From NCBI RefSeq assembly GCF_024721315.2, contig NZ_JANFAK020000004.1, forward strand, positions 61,180 to 125,179: a DNA stretch of 64,000 nt, read 5' to 3'. A program made the position numbers and the translations under genes. Position 1 is the stretch's first letter. Every line of letters begins with the position of its first letter. Origin of the DNA: Streptomyces sp. Isolate_45 (lineage in GTDB: Bacteria > Actinomycetota > Actinomycetes > Streptomycetales > Streptomycetaceae). Shown in pieces: positions 10,347-18,755 of the stretch. The notes under the pieces are model-generated. The model was given only the letters and a program-made list of their open reading frames with translations. It did no database searches and was not told the origin of the DNA.

Positions 10347-11180
10347 CTATCGGGCGGCGCGGGCCTCGGCGGGCAGCCACTCGAAGGACGCGGCGGCGTC
10401 GGCCGCCTTGTACTCGAGGCCGACCCAGCCCTCGTATCCGGCCTTCTTCAGCTGGTCCAGGAGCGCCTCGAGAGGCAGCTCGCCGGTGCCGGGGGCACCG
10501 CGTCCGGGCTTGTCCGCGATCTGGACGTGACCGGTCTTGGCGGCGTACTTTTCGATGACCTCGGAGAGGTCCTCATCGTTCATCGCCAGGTGGTACAGGT
10601 CGAGCAGGAACTTGGCGTTCCCGAGGCCGGTGGCCTCGTTGACCTTGTCCACGACCTCGATGCCGGCCGGCGCGCTCACCAAGGGGTAGAGCGGCGACTC
10701 GGGCTTGTTGAGGGTCTCGATCAGGAGGATCGCGCCGACGCGGTCGGCGGCCCGAGCGGCCACGACCAGGTTCTTCAGCGCGAGCTCGTCCTGGACGGCC
10801 GGGTCCACGCCTTCGACGCGGTTGCCGTACAGGGCGTTCAGCGCCTTGCAACCCACCGAGGCGGCGAAGTCCGCCGCGACGTTGATGTTGGCGTTGAAGC
10901 GGTCCGACTCGTCACCGGGTACCGAAACCGCACCGCGGTCCGGGCCCGGCAGCCGGCCGGCGTAGAAGTTCAGGCCCACCAGCTGGGTGCCCGCGTCCTC
11001 AAGAGCCTTCTTGAGGGCGTCGAGCTCAGACTGTGCGGGGGTGGGGGTCTCGATCCAGGGCCACCACAGCTCGACCGCCGTGAAGCCCGCCGCGGCGGCA
11101 GCCGCGGGACGCTCCAGGAGCGGGAGTTCCGTGAAGAGGATCGACAGGTTTACATCGAAGCGCTGGTCCGTGTATCCCAT
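10347..11180 (-). CDS. hyi: Hydroxypyruvate isomerase family TIM-barrel protein
   Basis: A 277-residue AP-endonuclease-2-type TIM barrel. Hyi interconverts hydroxypyruvate and tartronate semialdehyde and normally travels with gcl and glxR, as here. Typical segments are GFTAVELWWPWIETP near residue 35, an acidic metal-ligand segment (LLIETLNKPESPLYP) in the middle, and FLLDLYHLAMNDEDL. The start is ATG 11180 with AGGAG nine or so bases upstream; a longer in-frame ATG at 11366 would run across the operators and the divergent gene. The promoter carries paired AllR-type operators. Other members of this fold have different sugars as substrates, so the assignment rests partly on context. Confidence 0.9.
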   Translation of the reverse strand: MGYTDQRFDVNLSILFTELPLLERPAAAAAAGFTAVELWWPWIETPTPAQSELDALKKALEDAGTQLVGLNFYAGRLPGPDRGAVSVPGDESDRFNANINVAADFAASVGCKALNALYGNRVEGVDPAVQDELALKNLVVAARAADRVGAILLIETLNKPESPLYPLVSAPAGIEVVDKVNEATGLGNAKFLLDLYHLAMNDEDLSEVIEKYAAKTGHVQIADKPGRGAPGTGELPLEALLDQLKKAGYEGWVGLEYKAADAAASFEWLPAEARAAR

Positions 11181-11196
11181 GAGGGGTGTGCGCTCC

Positions 11197-11261
11197 TTCC
11201 GTATTGCGGAAGTTATTTTCTGCTTGATGGAAGACTGCATGGGATTCCGCGCCGATGTCAA
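11197..11261 (-). promoter_or_regulatory. hyi-glxR promoter with tandem AllR-type operators
   Basis: On the minus strand, TTGACA (11256-11261), an 18-base spacer and CAGTCT (11232-11237) form a likely promoter. Two palindromes follow: TTCTGCTTGATGGAA (11218-11232) directly after the -10, and TTCCGTATTGCGGAA (11197-11211), with perfect 5-bp arms. Their centres are 21 bp apart, the same spacing as at gcl, aceB and allR/allB. Confidence 0.75.
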
Positions 11262-11306
11262 GTGCGGACTGCCGAAAAATCGTGACTGCGCAGTAGGTTG
11301 ACCTGC

Positions 11307-11558
11307 GTGCGATTGAGAGTGGAGTTCACGACCGAGCCCTTCGATCTCGAAGAGGCCCCCGCCCATGCCGTGGCCGCTCGCGAGGTCATCCAGAAGGCCC
11401 AGCTGGACGCGGTGGACGTCGGCCCGTTCGGCAACACCGCCGAGGGCGAGGCCGATCAGGTGCTGACCGCGGTGGCCGCGCTGCTGCGCGACTCCCTGGA
11501 GGCCGGCGCGACGCGCGTCTCGCTCCAGGTGAACGTGATCAGGGAGGAGACCTCGTGA
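11307..11558 (+). CDS. Small MTH1187/YkoF-like protein
   Basis: About 83 residues. The pattern RVEFTTEPF...VAAREVIQKAQLDAVDVGPFGNTAEGEADQVL resembles the MTH1187/YkoF (thiamine-binding, ferredoxin-like) small protein family, where 'GP..T..EGE' is conserved. No catalytic role is known to me. GTG 11307 is chosen because TAGGTT (11294-11299) would serve as a -10 box for a leaderless transcript; TTG 11298 is an alternative. It overlaps the next gene by 4 bases, so the two are co-translated. It is divergent from hyi. Confidence 0.62.
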   Translation: MRLRVEFTTEPFDLEEAPAHAVAAREVIQKAQLDAVDVGPFGNTAEGEADQVLTAVAALLRDSLEAGATRVSLQVNVIREETS

Positions 11559-11950
11559 CCGAGCCCCGTGACCACCCCTTCGTCGCCGCGGTCAAGCCCC
11601 TGATCGACGCGATGGGCGGCGAGCTGATGGATCCGGCGCGGGCGCAGCCGGACGACGTGGTGCTGAGCTGGGAGGGTCAGGAGCTGCTGGCGGTGCGACT
11701 TCCCCAGCTGTCCGACTCGCTGGACCACATCCTGGCCGCCCTGGAGCGCCGGCACGGCGTACCGTTGGCGCAACTGGACCGCAAGTCCAAGCAGGACGTG
11801 GTGCGGATACTGGAGGCGCGGGGCGCCTTCTCCGTCCGACACGGCGTGGAGACGGTCGCGGGAGCGCTGGGCGTAAGCCGCTTCACCGTCTACAACTACT
11901 TGAACAGGGATTCGGCCACCTCAAAAGGACCGAAGAACAGCCAAGAGTGA
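11555..11950 (+). CDS. Small helix-turn-helix protein (DauR/YheO-like HTH)
   Basis: A 131-residue protein. The last 50 residues (DVVRILEARGAFSVRHGVETVAGALGVSRFTVYNYLN) form an HTH like that of DauR/YheO regulators; the N-terminal 80 residues are compact and lack an obvious ligand domain of known type. GTG 11555 overlaps the preceding stop. A textbook terminator follows, and the uraD operon begins just after it. Position suggests a regulator of urate use, possibly binding the palindrome at the uraD promoter, but this is inference only. Confidence 0.7.
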   Translation: MTEPRDHPFVAAVKPLIDAMGGELMDPARAQPDDVVLSWEGQELLAVRLPQLSDSLDHILAALERRHGVPLAQLDRKSKQDVVRILEARGAFSVRHGVETVAGALGVSRFTVYNYLNRDSATSKGPKNSQE

Positions 11951-11973
11951 ATGCCCGGTCACCACACGTGACG

Positions 11974-12010
11974 AGCCGCCGCCCAATTCACCCGGGCGGC
12001 GGCTTTTGTG
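11974..12010 (+). terminator. Intrinsic terminator with T-tract after the HTH gene
   Basis: AGCCGCCGCCC (11974-11984) pairs perfectly with GGGCGGCGGCT (11994-12004) over a 9-base loop and is followed by TTTTG. It separates the small HTH operon from the uraD-uraH-uox operon. Confidence 0.9.
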
Positions 12011-12021
12011 TACGGGAAGTT

Positions 12022-12062
12022 TCAACAAAGTGTTGACGCCGTGTTGTCGAGGGCGTTAGCTA
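12022..12062 (+). promoter_or_regulatory. uraD-uraH-uricase promoter with palindrome over the -35
   Basis: TTGACG (12033-12038), an 18-base spacer and TAGCTA (12057-12062) form the promoter. The palindrome TCAACAAAGTGTTGA (12022-12036; 6-bp arms TCAACA/TGTTGA) overlaps the -35. The same palindrome overlaps the -35 of the catalase gene, and related versions do so at allB and aceB. No TTCCG-N5-CGGAA site is present, so urate breakdown seems to be controlled mainly through this second motif. Confidence 0.7.
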
Positions 12063-12104
12063 TGCGCAGCCCGTCTAAGCAACAACAGGCCACGGAGGCC
12101 TACC

Positions 12105-12611
12105 GTGACTTCGAGTCCGACCCCGGGTCTCACCCGGTTCAACGCCTTGGATGACAGCGAGGCCACGGCCGAACTGCACGAGGTGTGCGCCAGCTCGGCA
12201 TGGGGCGCCAAGCTCCTCGCCCAGCGCCCCTTCGCCACCGCGGACTCCCTGTTCGCCGCGAACGAATCCGCCATGGCGGAGCTCACCGCGGAGGACCTGG
12301 GCGAGGCGATGGGAGGCCACGCGCCGATCGGCCGGCCGAAGCCGGGGGACCCGACCTCCGCCCGCGAGCAGCGTGGCATGGCCGGTGCCTCGGAGGAGCT
12401 CAAGAACGAGCTCCTCGAACTGAACCTGGCCTACCAGGAGAAGTTCGGCCACGTCTTCCTCATCTGCGCCACCGGTGCGACCGGTGAGTTCATGCGGGAC
12501 GCGGTCAAGGTCCGGATCGACAACTCGCCGGAGCGGGAGCGGGAAACCGCCCGCGGTGAGCTCGTCAAGATCAACAAGATCCGCCTGACCCGACTCGTAG
12601 AAGGAGAGTGA
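12105..12611 (+). CDS. uraD: 2-oxo-4-hydroxy-4-carboxy-5-ureidoimidazoline (OHCU) decarboxylase
   Basis: A 168-residue, all-helical decarboxylase giving S-(+)-allantoin from OHCU, the third step of urate oxidation. The family pattern is visible: LTRFNALDDSEATAELHEVCASSAWG at the N-terminus, the catalytic His in GGHAPIGRPK, and EFGHVFLICATG-like EKFGHVFLICATG toward the C-terminus. GTG 12105 follows GGAGG. It starts the uraD-uraH-uricase operon; the uraH start lies 2 bases after the uraD stop. Confidence 0.94.
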   Translation: MTSSPTPGLTRFNALDDSEATAELHEVCASSAWGAKLLAQRPFATADSLFAANESAMAELTAEDLGEAMGGHAPIGRPKPGDPTSAREQRGMAGASEELKNELLELNLAYQEKFGHVFLICATGATGEFMRDAVKVRIDNSPERERETARGELVKINKIRLTRLVEGE

Positions 12612-12613
12612 CC

Positions 12614-13003
12614 ATGAGCACGGCAACCACCGCCTCGGTGTCCACTCACATCCTGGACACCAGCATCGGCAAGCCCGCCGAGGGCGTCGCCATCTCCCTG
12701 TCGGCCCGTACGGGTCTCGACGGCGAGTGGGCGGCCCTGGGCGGATCCGCCACCGATGCGGACGGGCGCTGCAAGGACCTGCCGGCGCTGCCGGAGGGCA
12801 CCACCCACGTGCGTCTCGACTTCGAGACCGAGACGTACTTCTCCAAGAAGCAAGCCGAGGCGCAGCAGGACGCCCCCCGCGTAAGGGACAGCGGTGCGTT
12901 CTTCCCCGAGGTCACCATCACCTTCGCGGTGAACCCGGGCGAGCATTACCACGTACCGCTGCTGCTCAACCCGTTCGGCTACTCCGTTTACCGAGGGAGC
13001 TAG
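12614..13003 (+). CDS. uraH: 5-hydroxyisourate hydrolase (transthyretin-like)
   Basis: A 129-residue transthyretin-related protein that opens 5-hydroxyisourate to OHCU. The N-terminal STHILDTSIGKPAEGV and the C-terminal tetrapeptide YRGS (in FGYSVYRGS) are diagnostic of true hydroxyisourate hydrolases as opposed to thyroid-hormone carriers. ATG 12614 has AAGGAG at 7 bases. It lies between uraD and uricase, with one base between its stop and the uricase start, so the three are one translational unit. Confidence 0.95.
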   Translation: MSTATTASVSTHILDTSIGKPAEGVAISLSARTGLDGEWAALGGSATDADGRCKDLPALPEGTTHVRLDFETETYFSKKQAEAQQDAPRVRDSGAFFPEVTITFAVNPGEHYHVPLLLNPFGYSVYRGS

Positions 13004-13004
13004 C

Positions 13005-13928
13005 ATGGCCACGATTCTGGGCCAGAACCAGTACGGCAAAGCAGAGAACCGCGTCGTCAAGATCACGCGGGACGGCGACACCCACCACATCAAGGACCTG
13101 AACGTCTCGGTCGCCCTCTCCGGCGACATGGACGACGTCCACTACTCCGGATCGAACGCCAACGTCCTGCCGACGGACACCACCAAGAACACGGTGTACG
13201 CGTTCGCCAAGGAGCACGGCATCGAGTCCGCCGAGCAGTTCGGCATCCACCTGGCGCGCTGGTTCGTCAACAGCCAGGAGCCGATCCAGAAGGCGCGCAT
13301 CCGGATCGAGGAGTACTCCTGGTCCCGGATCGCCACCTCGGACGCCAACTCCAAGTTCATCGGCTCCGACGAGGTGAACCACTCCTTCGTCCGCAACGGC
13401 GGCGAGACCCGGGTCACCCAGATCACGTACGACGGCAAGAACTGGGAGGTCATCTCCGGCCTCAAGGACCTCGTCGTCATGAACTCCACGAACTCCGAGT
13501 TCTGGGGTTACGTGAAGGACAAGTACACGACGCTGAAGGAGGCCTACGACCGGATCCTGGCCACCCAGGTGTCGGCTCGCTGGCGCTTCGCCTGGTCGGA
13601 CGACGAGCAGCGGATGCCCAACTGGGAGAAGTCCTACGCCGAGACCCGCAAGCACATGCTGCAGGCCTTCGCGGAGACCTACTCCCTGTCGCTCCAGCAG
13701 ACCCTGTACCAGATGGGTTCGCGCATCATCAACCACCGTTCGGAGATCGACGAGGTTCGCTTCTCGCTCCCGAACAAGCACCACTTCCTCGTCGACCTGG
13801 AGCCCTTCGGCCTCAAGAACGACAACGAGGTCTACTTCGCCGCCGACCGCCCGTACGGGCTGATCGAGGCGACGGTCCTGCGCGACGGCGTTGACGCCCG
13901 TATCCCCGTGGACATGACCAACCTCTAG
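13005..13928 (+). CDS. uox: Factor-independent urate oxidase (uricase)
   Basis: A 307-residue cofactor-free uricase that oxidises urate to 5-hydroxyisourate with O2 and releases H2O2. Two tandem tunnelling-fold domains are expected at this length. The catalytic Lys (Lys12 in QNQYGKAENR) and Thr (within VLPTDTTKNTVYA, about residue 59) are present, as is the family motif FGIHLARWFV. The C-terminal His region (NKHHFLVDLEPFG) is present too. It is third in the uraD operon and is followed by a hairpin. The gene symbol varies between authors. Confidence 0.96.
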   Translation: MATILGQNQYGKAENRVVKITRDGDTHHIKDLNVSVALSGDMDDVHYSGSNANVLPTDTTKNTVYAFAKEHGIESAEQFGIHLARWFVNSQEPIQKARIRIEEYSWSRIATSDANSKFIGSDEVNHSFVRNGGETRVTQITYDGKNWEVISGLKDLVVMNSTNSEFWGYVKDKYTTLKEAYDRILATQVSARWRFAWSDDEQRMPNWEKSYAETRKHMLQAFAETYSLSLQQTLYQMGSRIINHRSEIDEVRFSLPNKHHFLVDLEPFGLKNDNEVYFAADRPYGLIEATVLRDGVDARIPVDMTNL

Positions 13929-13938
13929 GGCGCGGCAC

Positions 13939-13975
13939 GCGTGCCCCGGGGCTCCGCAGTGGCCCCGGGGTGCGC
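13939..13975 (+). terminator. Hairpin terminator after uricase
   Basis: Arms 13939-13952 and 13962-13975 pair at 12 of 14 positions around a 9-base loop, 11 bases past the uricase stop. Confidence 0.65.
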
Positions 13976-14120
13976 GACACCCCCACAACTTCCTGAATCG
14001 GCACCCGGACGCAACACACGGGGCGGCAGTACTGTCAGCTGCCAAGGCCCCCGGCTCCGGCACTCAAATCCCCTGGGTTTTGCCGTGCCCGCACCGCCAC
14101 TGAAAGCACGAGGAAGTCCC

Positions 14121-15524
14121 ATGGCAGCATCGGCAGCCCCTGACAGCGCCGTCGAGCGCATCGTCATCGAGAACTGTGCGATCGCGACGGTCGACGCGAA
14201 CGACACCGAGTACGCCTCGGGTCACGTCGTCGTCGCCGGCAACAAGATCGAGTTCGTCGGCGCGGGCAAGGCCCCCGCGAACCTCGACAACGTAGTCCGC
14301 CGCATCGACGGCACCGGGCACCTCGTGACTCCCGGTCTGGTCAACACGCACCACCACTTCTACCAGTGGATCACGCGTGGTCTGGCCACCGACCACAACC
14401 TCTTCAACTGGCTCGTCGCGCTGTACCCGACGTGGGCGCGCATCGACGAGCAGATGACGTACACGGCCGCGCAGGGCTCCCTCGCCGCGATGGCCAAGGG
14501 TGGTGTGACCACCGCGATGGACCACCACTACGTCTTCCCCGCGAACTCCGGCGACCTGTCCGGCTCGATCATCCGCGCCGCGTCCGAGATGGGTGTCCGC
14601 TTCACCCTCGCCCGCGGTTCGATGGACCGCAGCGAGAAGGACGGCGGCCTGCCGCCGGACCACGCCGTCGAGACCCTCGAAGGCGCGCTGGCCGACACCG
14701 AGGCGACCGTCAAGCGCTACCACGACGCCTCCTTCGACGCGATGACCCAGGTCGCCGTCGCCCCCTGCTCCCCCTTCTCCGTCTCCACCGAGCTGCTGAA
14801 GCAGGGCGCCGAGCTGGCCCGCCGGCTGGGTGTGCGCCTGCACACGCACGGCTCCGAGACCGTCGAGGAAGAGCAGTTCTGCAAGGAACTGTTCGGCATG
14901 GGCCCGACCGACTACTTCGAGTCGACCGGCTGGCTCGGCGAGGACGTGTGGATGGCGCACAGCGTCCACATGAACGACTCCGACATCGCCGCGTTCGCCC
15001 GCACCAAGACCGGTGTCGCGCACTGCCCGTCCTCCAACGCCCGTCTGGCCGCCGGCATCGCCCGCGTCCCGGACATGCTGGCCGCCGGTGTCCCGGTCGG
15101 CCTCGGCGTGGACGGCACCGCCTCCAACGAGTCCGGTGAGCTCCACACCGAGCTGCGCAACGCGCTGCTGATCAACCGGCTGAACCCGGTCCACCGCGAG
15201 CGGGCCCTCAACGCCCGTCAGGCCCTGCGCCTCGGCACCTACGGTGGCGCCCAGGTCCTCGGCCGCGCGGACAACATCGGTTCGCTGGAGGTCGGCAAGT
15301 GCGCCGACCTGGTCCTGTGGAACCTGAACACCCTCCTGCACTCCTCGATCGCCGACCCGGTCACCGCGCTGGTCTTCGGTGCGGCGGCCCCGGTGACGGC
15401 CTCGTTCGTCAACGGCAAGCAGATCGTCGAGAACAACCGACTGCTCTTCGCCGACGAGGACGCCATCGCGGTGTCCACGCGGCAAGAGGCCCAGCGCCTC
15501 GCGCGGATCTCCGCGCAGGCCTGA
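14121..15524 (+). CDS. 8-oxoguanine deaminase (amidohydrolase superfamily)
   Basis: A 467-residue metal-dependent deaminase. The amidohydrolase metal motif is NTHHHFYQWITRG; later ligands are in HTHGSET and the catalytic Asp in VDGTASNESGE. The overall pattern (LYPTWARIDEQMTY, MAKGGVTTAMDHHYVFP) is that of 8-oxoguanine deaminases, which convert 8-oxoguanine to urate, rather than classical guanine deaminase; related enzymes take other purine-like substrates. That product fits the uricase operon upstream. ATG 14121 has GAGGAAG eight bases before it. Its own promoter may lie in the 190-base gap (TACTGT near 14031). Confidence 0.85.
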   Translation: MAASAAPDSAVERIVIENCAIATVDANDTEYASGHVVVAGNKIEFVGAGKAPANLDNVVRRIDGTGHLVTPGLVNTHHHFYQWITRGLATDHNLFNWLVALYPTWARIDEQMTYTAAQGSLAAMAKGGVTTAMDHHYVFPANSGDLSGSIIRAASEMGVRFTLARGSMDRSEKDGGLPPDHAVETLEGALADTEATVKRYHDASFDAMTQVAVAPCSPFSVSTELLKQGAELARRLGVRLHTHGSETVEEEQFCKELFGMGPTDYFESTGWLGEDVWMAHSVHMNDSDIAAFARTKTGVAHCPSSNARLAAGIARVPDMLAAGVPVGLGVDGTASNESGELHTELRNALLINRLNPVHRERALNARQALRLGTYGGAQVLGRADNIGSLEVGKCADLVLWNLNTLLHSSIADPVTALVFGAAAPVTASFVNGKQIVENNRLLFADEDAIAVSTRQEAQRLARISAQA

Positions 15525-15565
15525 TCCCCCGGAGTCCGGTCGGGGGGGACGGCCCTCGACCGGCG

Positions 15566-15592
15566 GCCGCGGACCCGAGCGGGGTCCGCGGC
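15566..15592 (+). terminator. Hairpin terminator after 8-oxoguanine deaminase
   Basis: Perfect 11-bp arms (GCCGCGGACCC, 15566-15576, and complement 15582-15592) with a 5-base loop, 42 bases past the stop. The rest of the gap to 15877 is probably promoter and leader of the permease gene; I see no further gene or recognisable riboswitch in it. Confidence 0.75.
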
Positions 15593-15877
15593 AGCCGTTC
15601 CCGGGAAGCGCCCGAGGAGAGATCCGAGGGCGCCCCCGGGGGCGGTGACTCGTGACAACCACCCCACCGCGGCACAGGTCTCGTGCCACTGCCACGGCAC
15701 CACCGGCCCCAGCGCGGGCCATCCGTGGAACCGATTTGGGCGAATCGTTTCCGCACCCCTTGGGACAAGCATTCGAAGCGCCACCCACAACTGAAGACAG
15801 GCTCGACCAGCACGCTTTCGCACCACCTCCATGACACCCACGTCCCTGCCGACGTGTCTAACCGACCGGAGGAAGCC

Positions 15878-17269
15878 GTGGCCGCAACGCCCAGGTTTCG
15901 CAAAGATGCAGTCGTAGTACCGGAGGGGAAGCACCCGGTCGACGAGACCCTGCCTCCGCTGAAGATGTTCACCAGCGGCCTCCAGCACGTGGCCGCCATG
16001 TACGCGGGTGTCGTCGCCCCGCCCATGATCGTCGGCCCCGCCGTCGGACTCTCCGCCACCGAGACCGCCTTCCTGATGGGGGCCTCCCTCTTCACCGCAG
16101 GTCTGGCCACCCTCCTCCAGACCCTCGGGTTCTGGAAGATCGGCGCCAAACTCCCCTTCGTCAACGGCGTCTCGTTCGCCGGCGTGACCCCCATGATCGC
16201 CATCGGCAAGGGGGAGGGGGACAACGCCATCCCCATCATCTTCGGCGCGATCATCGTCGCCGGACTGGTGGGCTTCCTCGCCGCCCCCTACTTCGGGAAG
16301 CTCGTACGCTTCTTCCCGCCCGTGGTCACCGGCACCGTCATCACCCTGATCGGCGTCTCGCTGCTCCCGGTGGCCTTCAACTGGTCGCAGGGCGGCAACA
16401 GCGCCGCCCCCGACTACGGTTCGATGCAGAACATCGGCATGGCCGCCCTCACCCTGGCGATCGTCCTGCTGATGAGGAAGTTCCTGCGGGGCTTCCTCCA
16501 GCAGATCTCCATCCTGCTCGGCCTGATAGCGGGCACGCTCATCGCGATACCGCTGAACATGACCAGCTTCGACGCCATCCGCAACGCGGACATCGTCGGT
16601 TTCCCGACCCCCTTCCACTTCGGCGCCCCGCAGTTCCAGGTCGCCGCCATCATCTCGATGTGCATCGTCATGCTCGTCTGCATGACCGAGTCCACCGCAG
16701 ACATCCTCGCCCTCGGCAAGATCGTGGGCCGGCCGGCGGACGCGAAGACCATCGAGGGCGGGCTGCGCGCGGACACCCTCGGCAGCGCGATCAGCCCGCT
16801 GTTCAACGGCTTCATGTGCAGCGCCTTCGCGCAGAACATCGGCCTCGTCGCGATGACCAAGGTGCGCAGCCGGTTCGTCGTCGCCGCGGGCGGCGGCATC
16901 CTGATCCTGCTGGGCCTGTGTCCGATGGCCGCCTCCGTCATCGGAGTCGTCCCGCTGCCCGTCCTCGGCGGCGCAGGCGTCGTCCTCTTCGGCTCCGTCG
17001 CGGCCAGCGGCATCCAGACCCTGGCGGGCGCGGCCATGGAGAAGGGCGAGAACGCCCTCATCGTCGCCGCCTCCATCGGCATCGGCCTGATCCCGATCGC
17101 CGCGCCGCAGTTCTACCACGCCTTCCCGAAGGACCTCCTCGTCGTCCTCGACTCCGGCATCAGTACCGGATGCGTGGTCGCGATCCTCCTCAACCTGGCC
17201 TTCAACCACCTCGGCACCAAGAAGGGCGCGGCCTCCGAACCGGCCCCGGAACCGGCCTTCGTGCACTGA
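15878..17269 (+). CDS. NCS2-family purine (urate/xanthine) permease
   Basis: A 463-residue membrane transporter of the nucleobase:cation symporter-2 (NAT) family with about 12-14 helices. The family signature Q-N-x-G-x4-T is present as QNIGLVAMTKVRSR. The substrate-site segments are TESTADILALGKIVGRP and the early LQHVAAMYAGVVAPPMIVG. Proton-coupled uptake of urate or xanthine is the expected role, and the neighbouring urate genes support it. GTG 15878 is preceded by GGAGGAAG; a longer in-frame start at 15683 lacks a ribosome site. A long hairpin follows. Confidence 0.93.
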   Translation: MAATPRFRKDAVVVPEGKHPVDETLPPLKMFTSGLQHVAAMYAGVVAPPMIVGPAVGLSATETAFLMGASLFTAGLATLLQTLGFWKIGAKLPFVNGVSFAGVTPMIAIGKGEGDNAIPIIFGAIIVAGLVGFLAAPYFGKLVRFFPPVVTGTVITLIGVSLLPVAFNWSQGGNSAAPDYGSMQNIGMAALTLAIVLLMRKFLRGFLQQISILLGLIAGTLIAIPLNMTSFDAIRNADIVGFPTPFHFGAPQFQVAAIISMCIVMLVCMTESTADILALGKIVGRPADAKTIEGGLRADTLGSAISPLFNGFMCSAFAQNIGLVAMTKVRSRFVVAAGGGILILLGLCPMAASVIGVVPLPVLGGAGVVLFGSVAASGIQTLAGAAMEKGENALIVAASIGIGLIPIAAPQFYHAFPKDLLVVLDSGISTGCVVAILLNLAFNHLGTKKGAASEPAPEPAFVH

Positions 17270-17288
17270 CCCCCGGTCACCACCGCCC

Positions 17289-17347
17289 GGCGTGCGGCGG
17301 TGCGTACGTCACCCACTGCGGGTGTGACGTCCGCACCGCCGCACGCC
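17289..17347 (+). terminator. Very long hairpin terminator after the purine permease
   Basis: Arms of 26-27 bases (17289-17314 and 17321-17347) pair at all but about two positions around the loop ACTGCG, followed by TTT. It starts 20 bases past the permease stop. It would isolate the purine genes from the downstream saccharopine dehydrogenase. Confidence 0.85.
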
Positions 17348-17351
17348 TTTC

Positions 17352-17407
17352 GCGCGCCCCTACGTCCTGCCGCCCCCGCTCTCGGCGCGCCCTTACGTCC
17401 TGCCGCC
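17352..17407. repeat. Imperfect direct repeat in the gap before saccharopine dehydrogenase
   Basis: The core TACGTCCTGCCGCC, with preceding GCGCGCCC(C/T), occurs at about 17352-17374 and 17383-17407, a period near 33 bases. It lies in a 390-base gap (17270-17660) that otherwise holds only the long hairpin and, presumably, the promoter of the next gene. No gene is supported here. Confidence 0.55.
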
Positions 17408-17660
17408 GCACGCGGCCCCGCCTGCGCACCTCCGGCGTCCCCACGGCGCACGCCCCCGGCGCCCGGACGCACCGGCGGCGGTCCTGGGACCAGTGCGCCC
17501 AGGAGGTGCGCACGGTGCGCCCGGGCCCGGAGTTCCGGCCCCGATCCCGCGTGCGCCGTATACGGCGCGGAAAGACATCGCATGAGCACGCGGTACCCCG
17601 CACCGGGCCCGCGCGCCGCCCGCTCGTCCCCACCCCTCTGAGCAGACAGGTGGCACAGCG

Positions 17661-18755
17661 ATGGCAGATCTTCCGCAGCTATGGATGCGCAACGAGACCC
17701 GTCCCACCGAACGGCGCGCGCCGCTGACCCCCGAGGACGCCGGACGGCTCGTCCGGCAGGGCGTACGGATCACCGTGGAGGATTCCGCGCAACGGGTCTT
17801 CCCGCTCGACGACTACCTCGCCGCCGGCTGCCGAGCGGCCCCGGCCGGGGCCTGGGCCGAGGCCGCGCCCGGGGCCGCGTACGTCCTCGGCCTGAAGGAA
17901 CTCCCGTCCGCGCCCGAGCGCCTGCACCACCGGCACGTGTACTTCGGGCACGCCTACAAGGGCCAGCCCCAGGCCCCCGACCTGCTGAGGCGGTTCGCGG
18001 CCGGCGGCGGAACCCTGCTCGACCTGGAGTACCTCGCCGACGCACAGGGCCGCAGGCTGGCCGCCTTCGGCTACTGGGCGGGCTACGCGGGGGCCGCCCT
18101 GGCCGCGCTGCACGCCCGCGGCCGGCTCGCCGCCCCCCTCGTGCCGCTGCCCCGCGAGGAACTCGACGCCCGCCTCCGCGCCCCCTCGTCCGACGGGTTA
18201 CGCGCCCTGGTGATCGGCGCCGGCGGCCGCAGCGGGCGCGGCGCGTGCGACGCCCTCACCACGGCCGGGATACCGGTCACCCGCTGGGGACGCACCGCGA
18301 CCGCCCGCCTCGACCGGGCCGCGCTGCTGGAGCACGACATCCTGATCAACGCGGTCCTCACCACCCGGCCCGTGCCGCCGCTGCTGACCCCGGCCGATCT
18401 GGAGACCGGCGCCCGCAGGCTCTCGGTCATCGCCGACATCACCTGTGACACCGGATCCGAGCTGCACCTGTTGCCCGTCTACGACCGGCTCACGGACTGG
18501 ACGGTCCCGGCCCGGCGGCTGCGGGGCGGGGACCGCCCGCTCGACGTGATCGCCATCGACAACCTGCCGTCCCTGCTCCCGGCCGAGGCCGCCCGCGCCT
18601 TCTCGGCGGACCTGCTGCCCAAACTCGCCGACCTGCACACCACCACGGCGGACCCGGACTGGCTCCGCTGCCGCGCCGCCTTCACCGCGGCCCTCGCCGG
18701 CCTGCCGGCCCAACCGGCCGCGACGCAGGGGAGGTTCGAGGAAGTACCCACGTAG
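17661..18755 (+). CDS. Saccharopine dehydrogenase (NAD+, L-lysine-forming type)
   Basis: A 364-residue protein resembling fungal Lys1-type saccharopine dehydrogenase and its actinobacterial homologues. The N-terminal segment LWMRNETRPTERRAPLTPEDAGRLV and the motifs KELPSAPERLHHRHVYFGHAYKGQP and YWAGYAGAALA are the alanine dehydrogenase/PNT-like N-domain; residues near 195 carry the Rossmann segment LVIGAGGRSGRGACDAL. The reaction in the family is reversible lysine + 2-oxoglutarate to saccharopine. Bacterial members may act in lysine breakdown or on other amino acids. ATG 17661 has a modest ribosome site (AGGTGG). It has no clear functional link to its neighbours. Confidence 0.85.
   Translation: MADLPQLWMRNETRPTERRAPLTPEDAGRLVRQGVRITVEDSAQRVFPLDDYLAAGCRAAPAGAWAEAAPGAAYVLGLKELPSAPERLHHRHVYFGHAYKGQPQAPDLLRRFAAGGGTLLDLEYLADAQGRRLAAFGYWAGYAGAALAALHARGRLAAPLVPLPREELDARLRAPSSDGLRALVIGAGGRSGRGACDALTTAGIPVTRWGRTATARLDRAALLEHDILINAVLTTRPVPPLLTPADLETGARRLSVIADITCDTGSELHLLPVYDRLTDWTVPARRLRGGDRPLDVIAIDNLPSLLPAEAARAFSADLLPKLADLHTTTADPDWLRCRAAFTAALAGLPAQPAATQGRFEEVPT

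Noticed and set aside
15593..15877. Possible riboswitch in the leader of the purine permease gene
   Set aside because: No purine-riboswitch core or other recognisable aptamer could be found by eye; ordinary leader sequence is sufficient.
17270..17660. Several short open frames before the saccharopine dehydrogenase gene
   Set aside because: Arg/Ala/Pro-rich translations in both strands, no ribosome sites; the region is explained by the long hairpin and a promoter.
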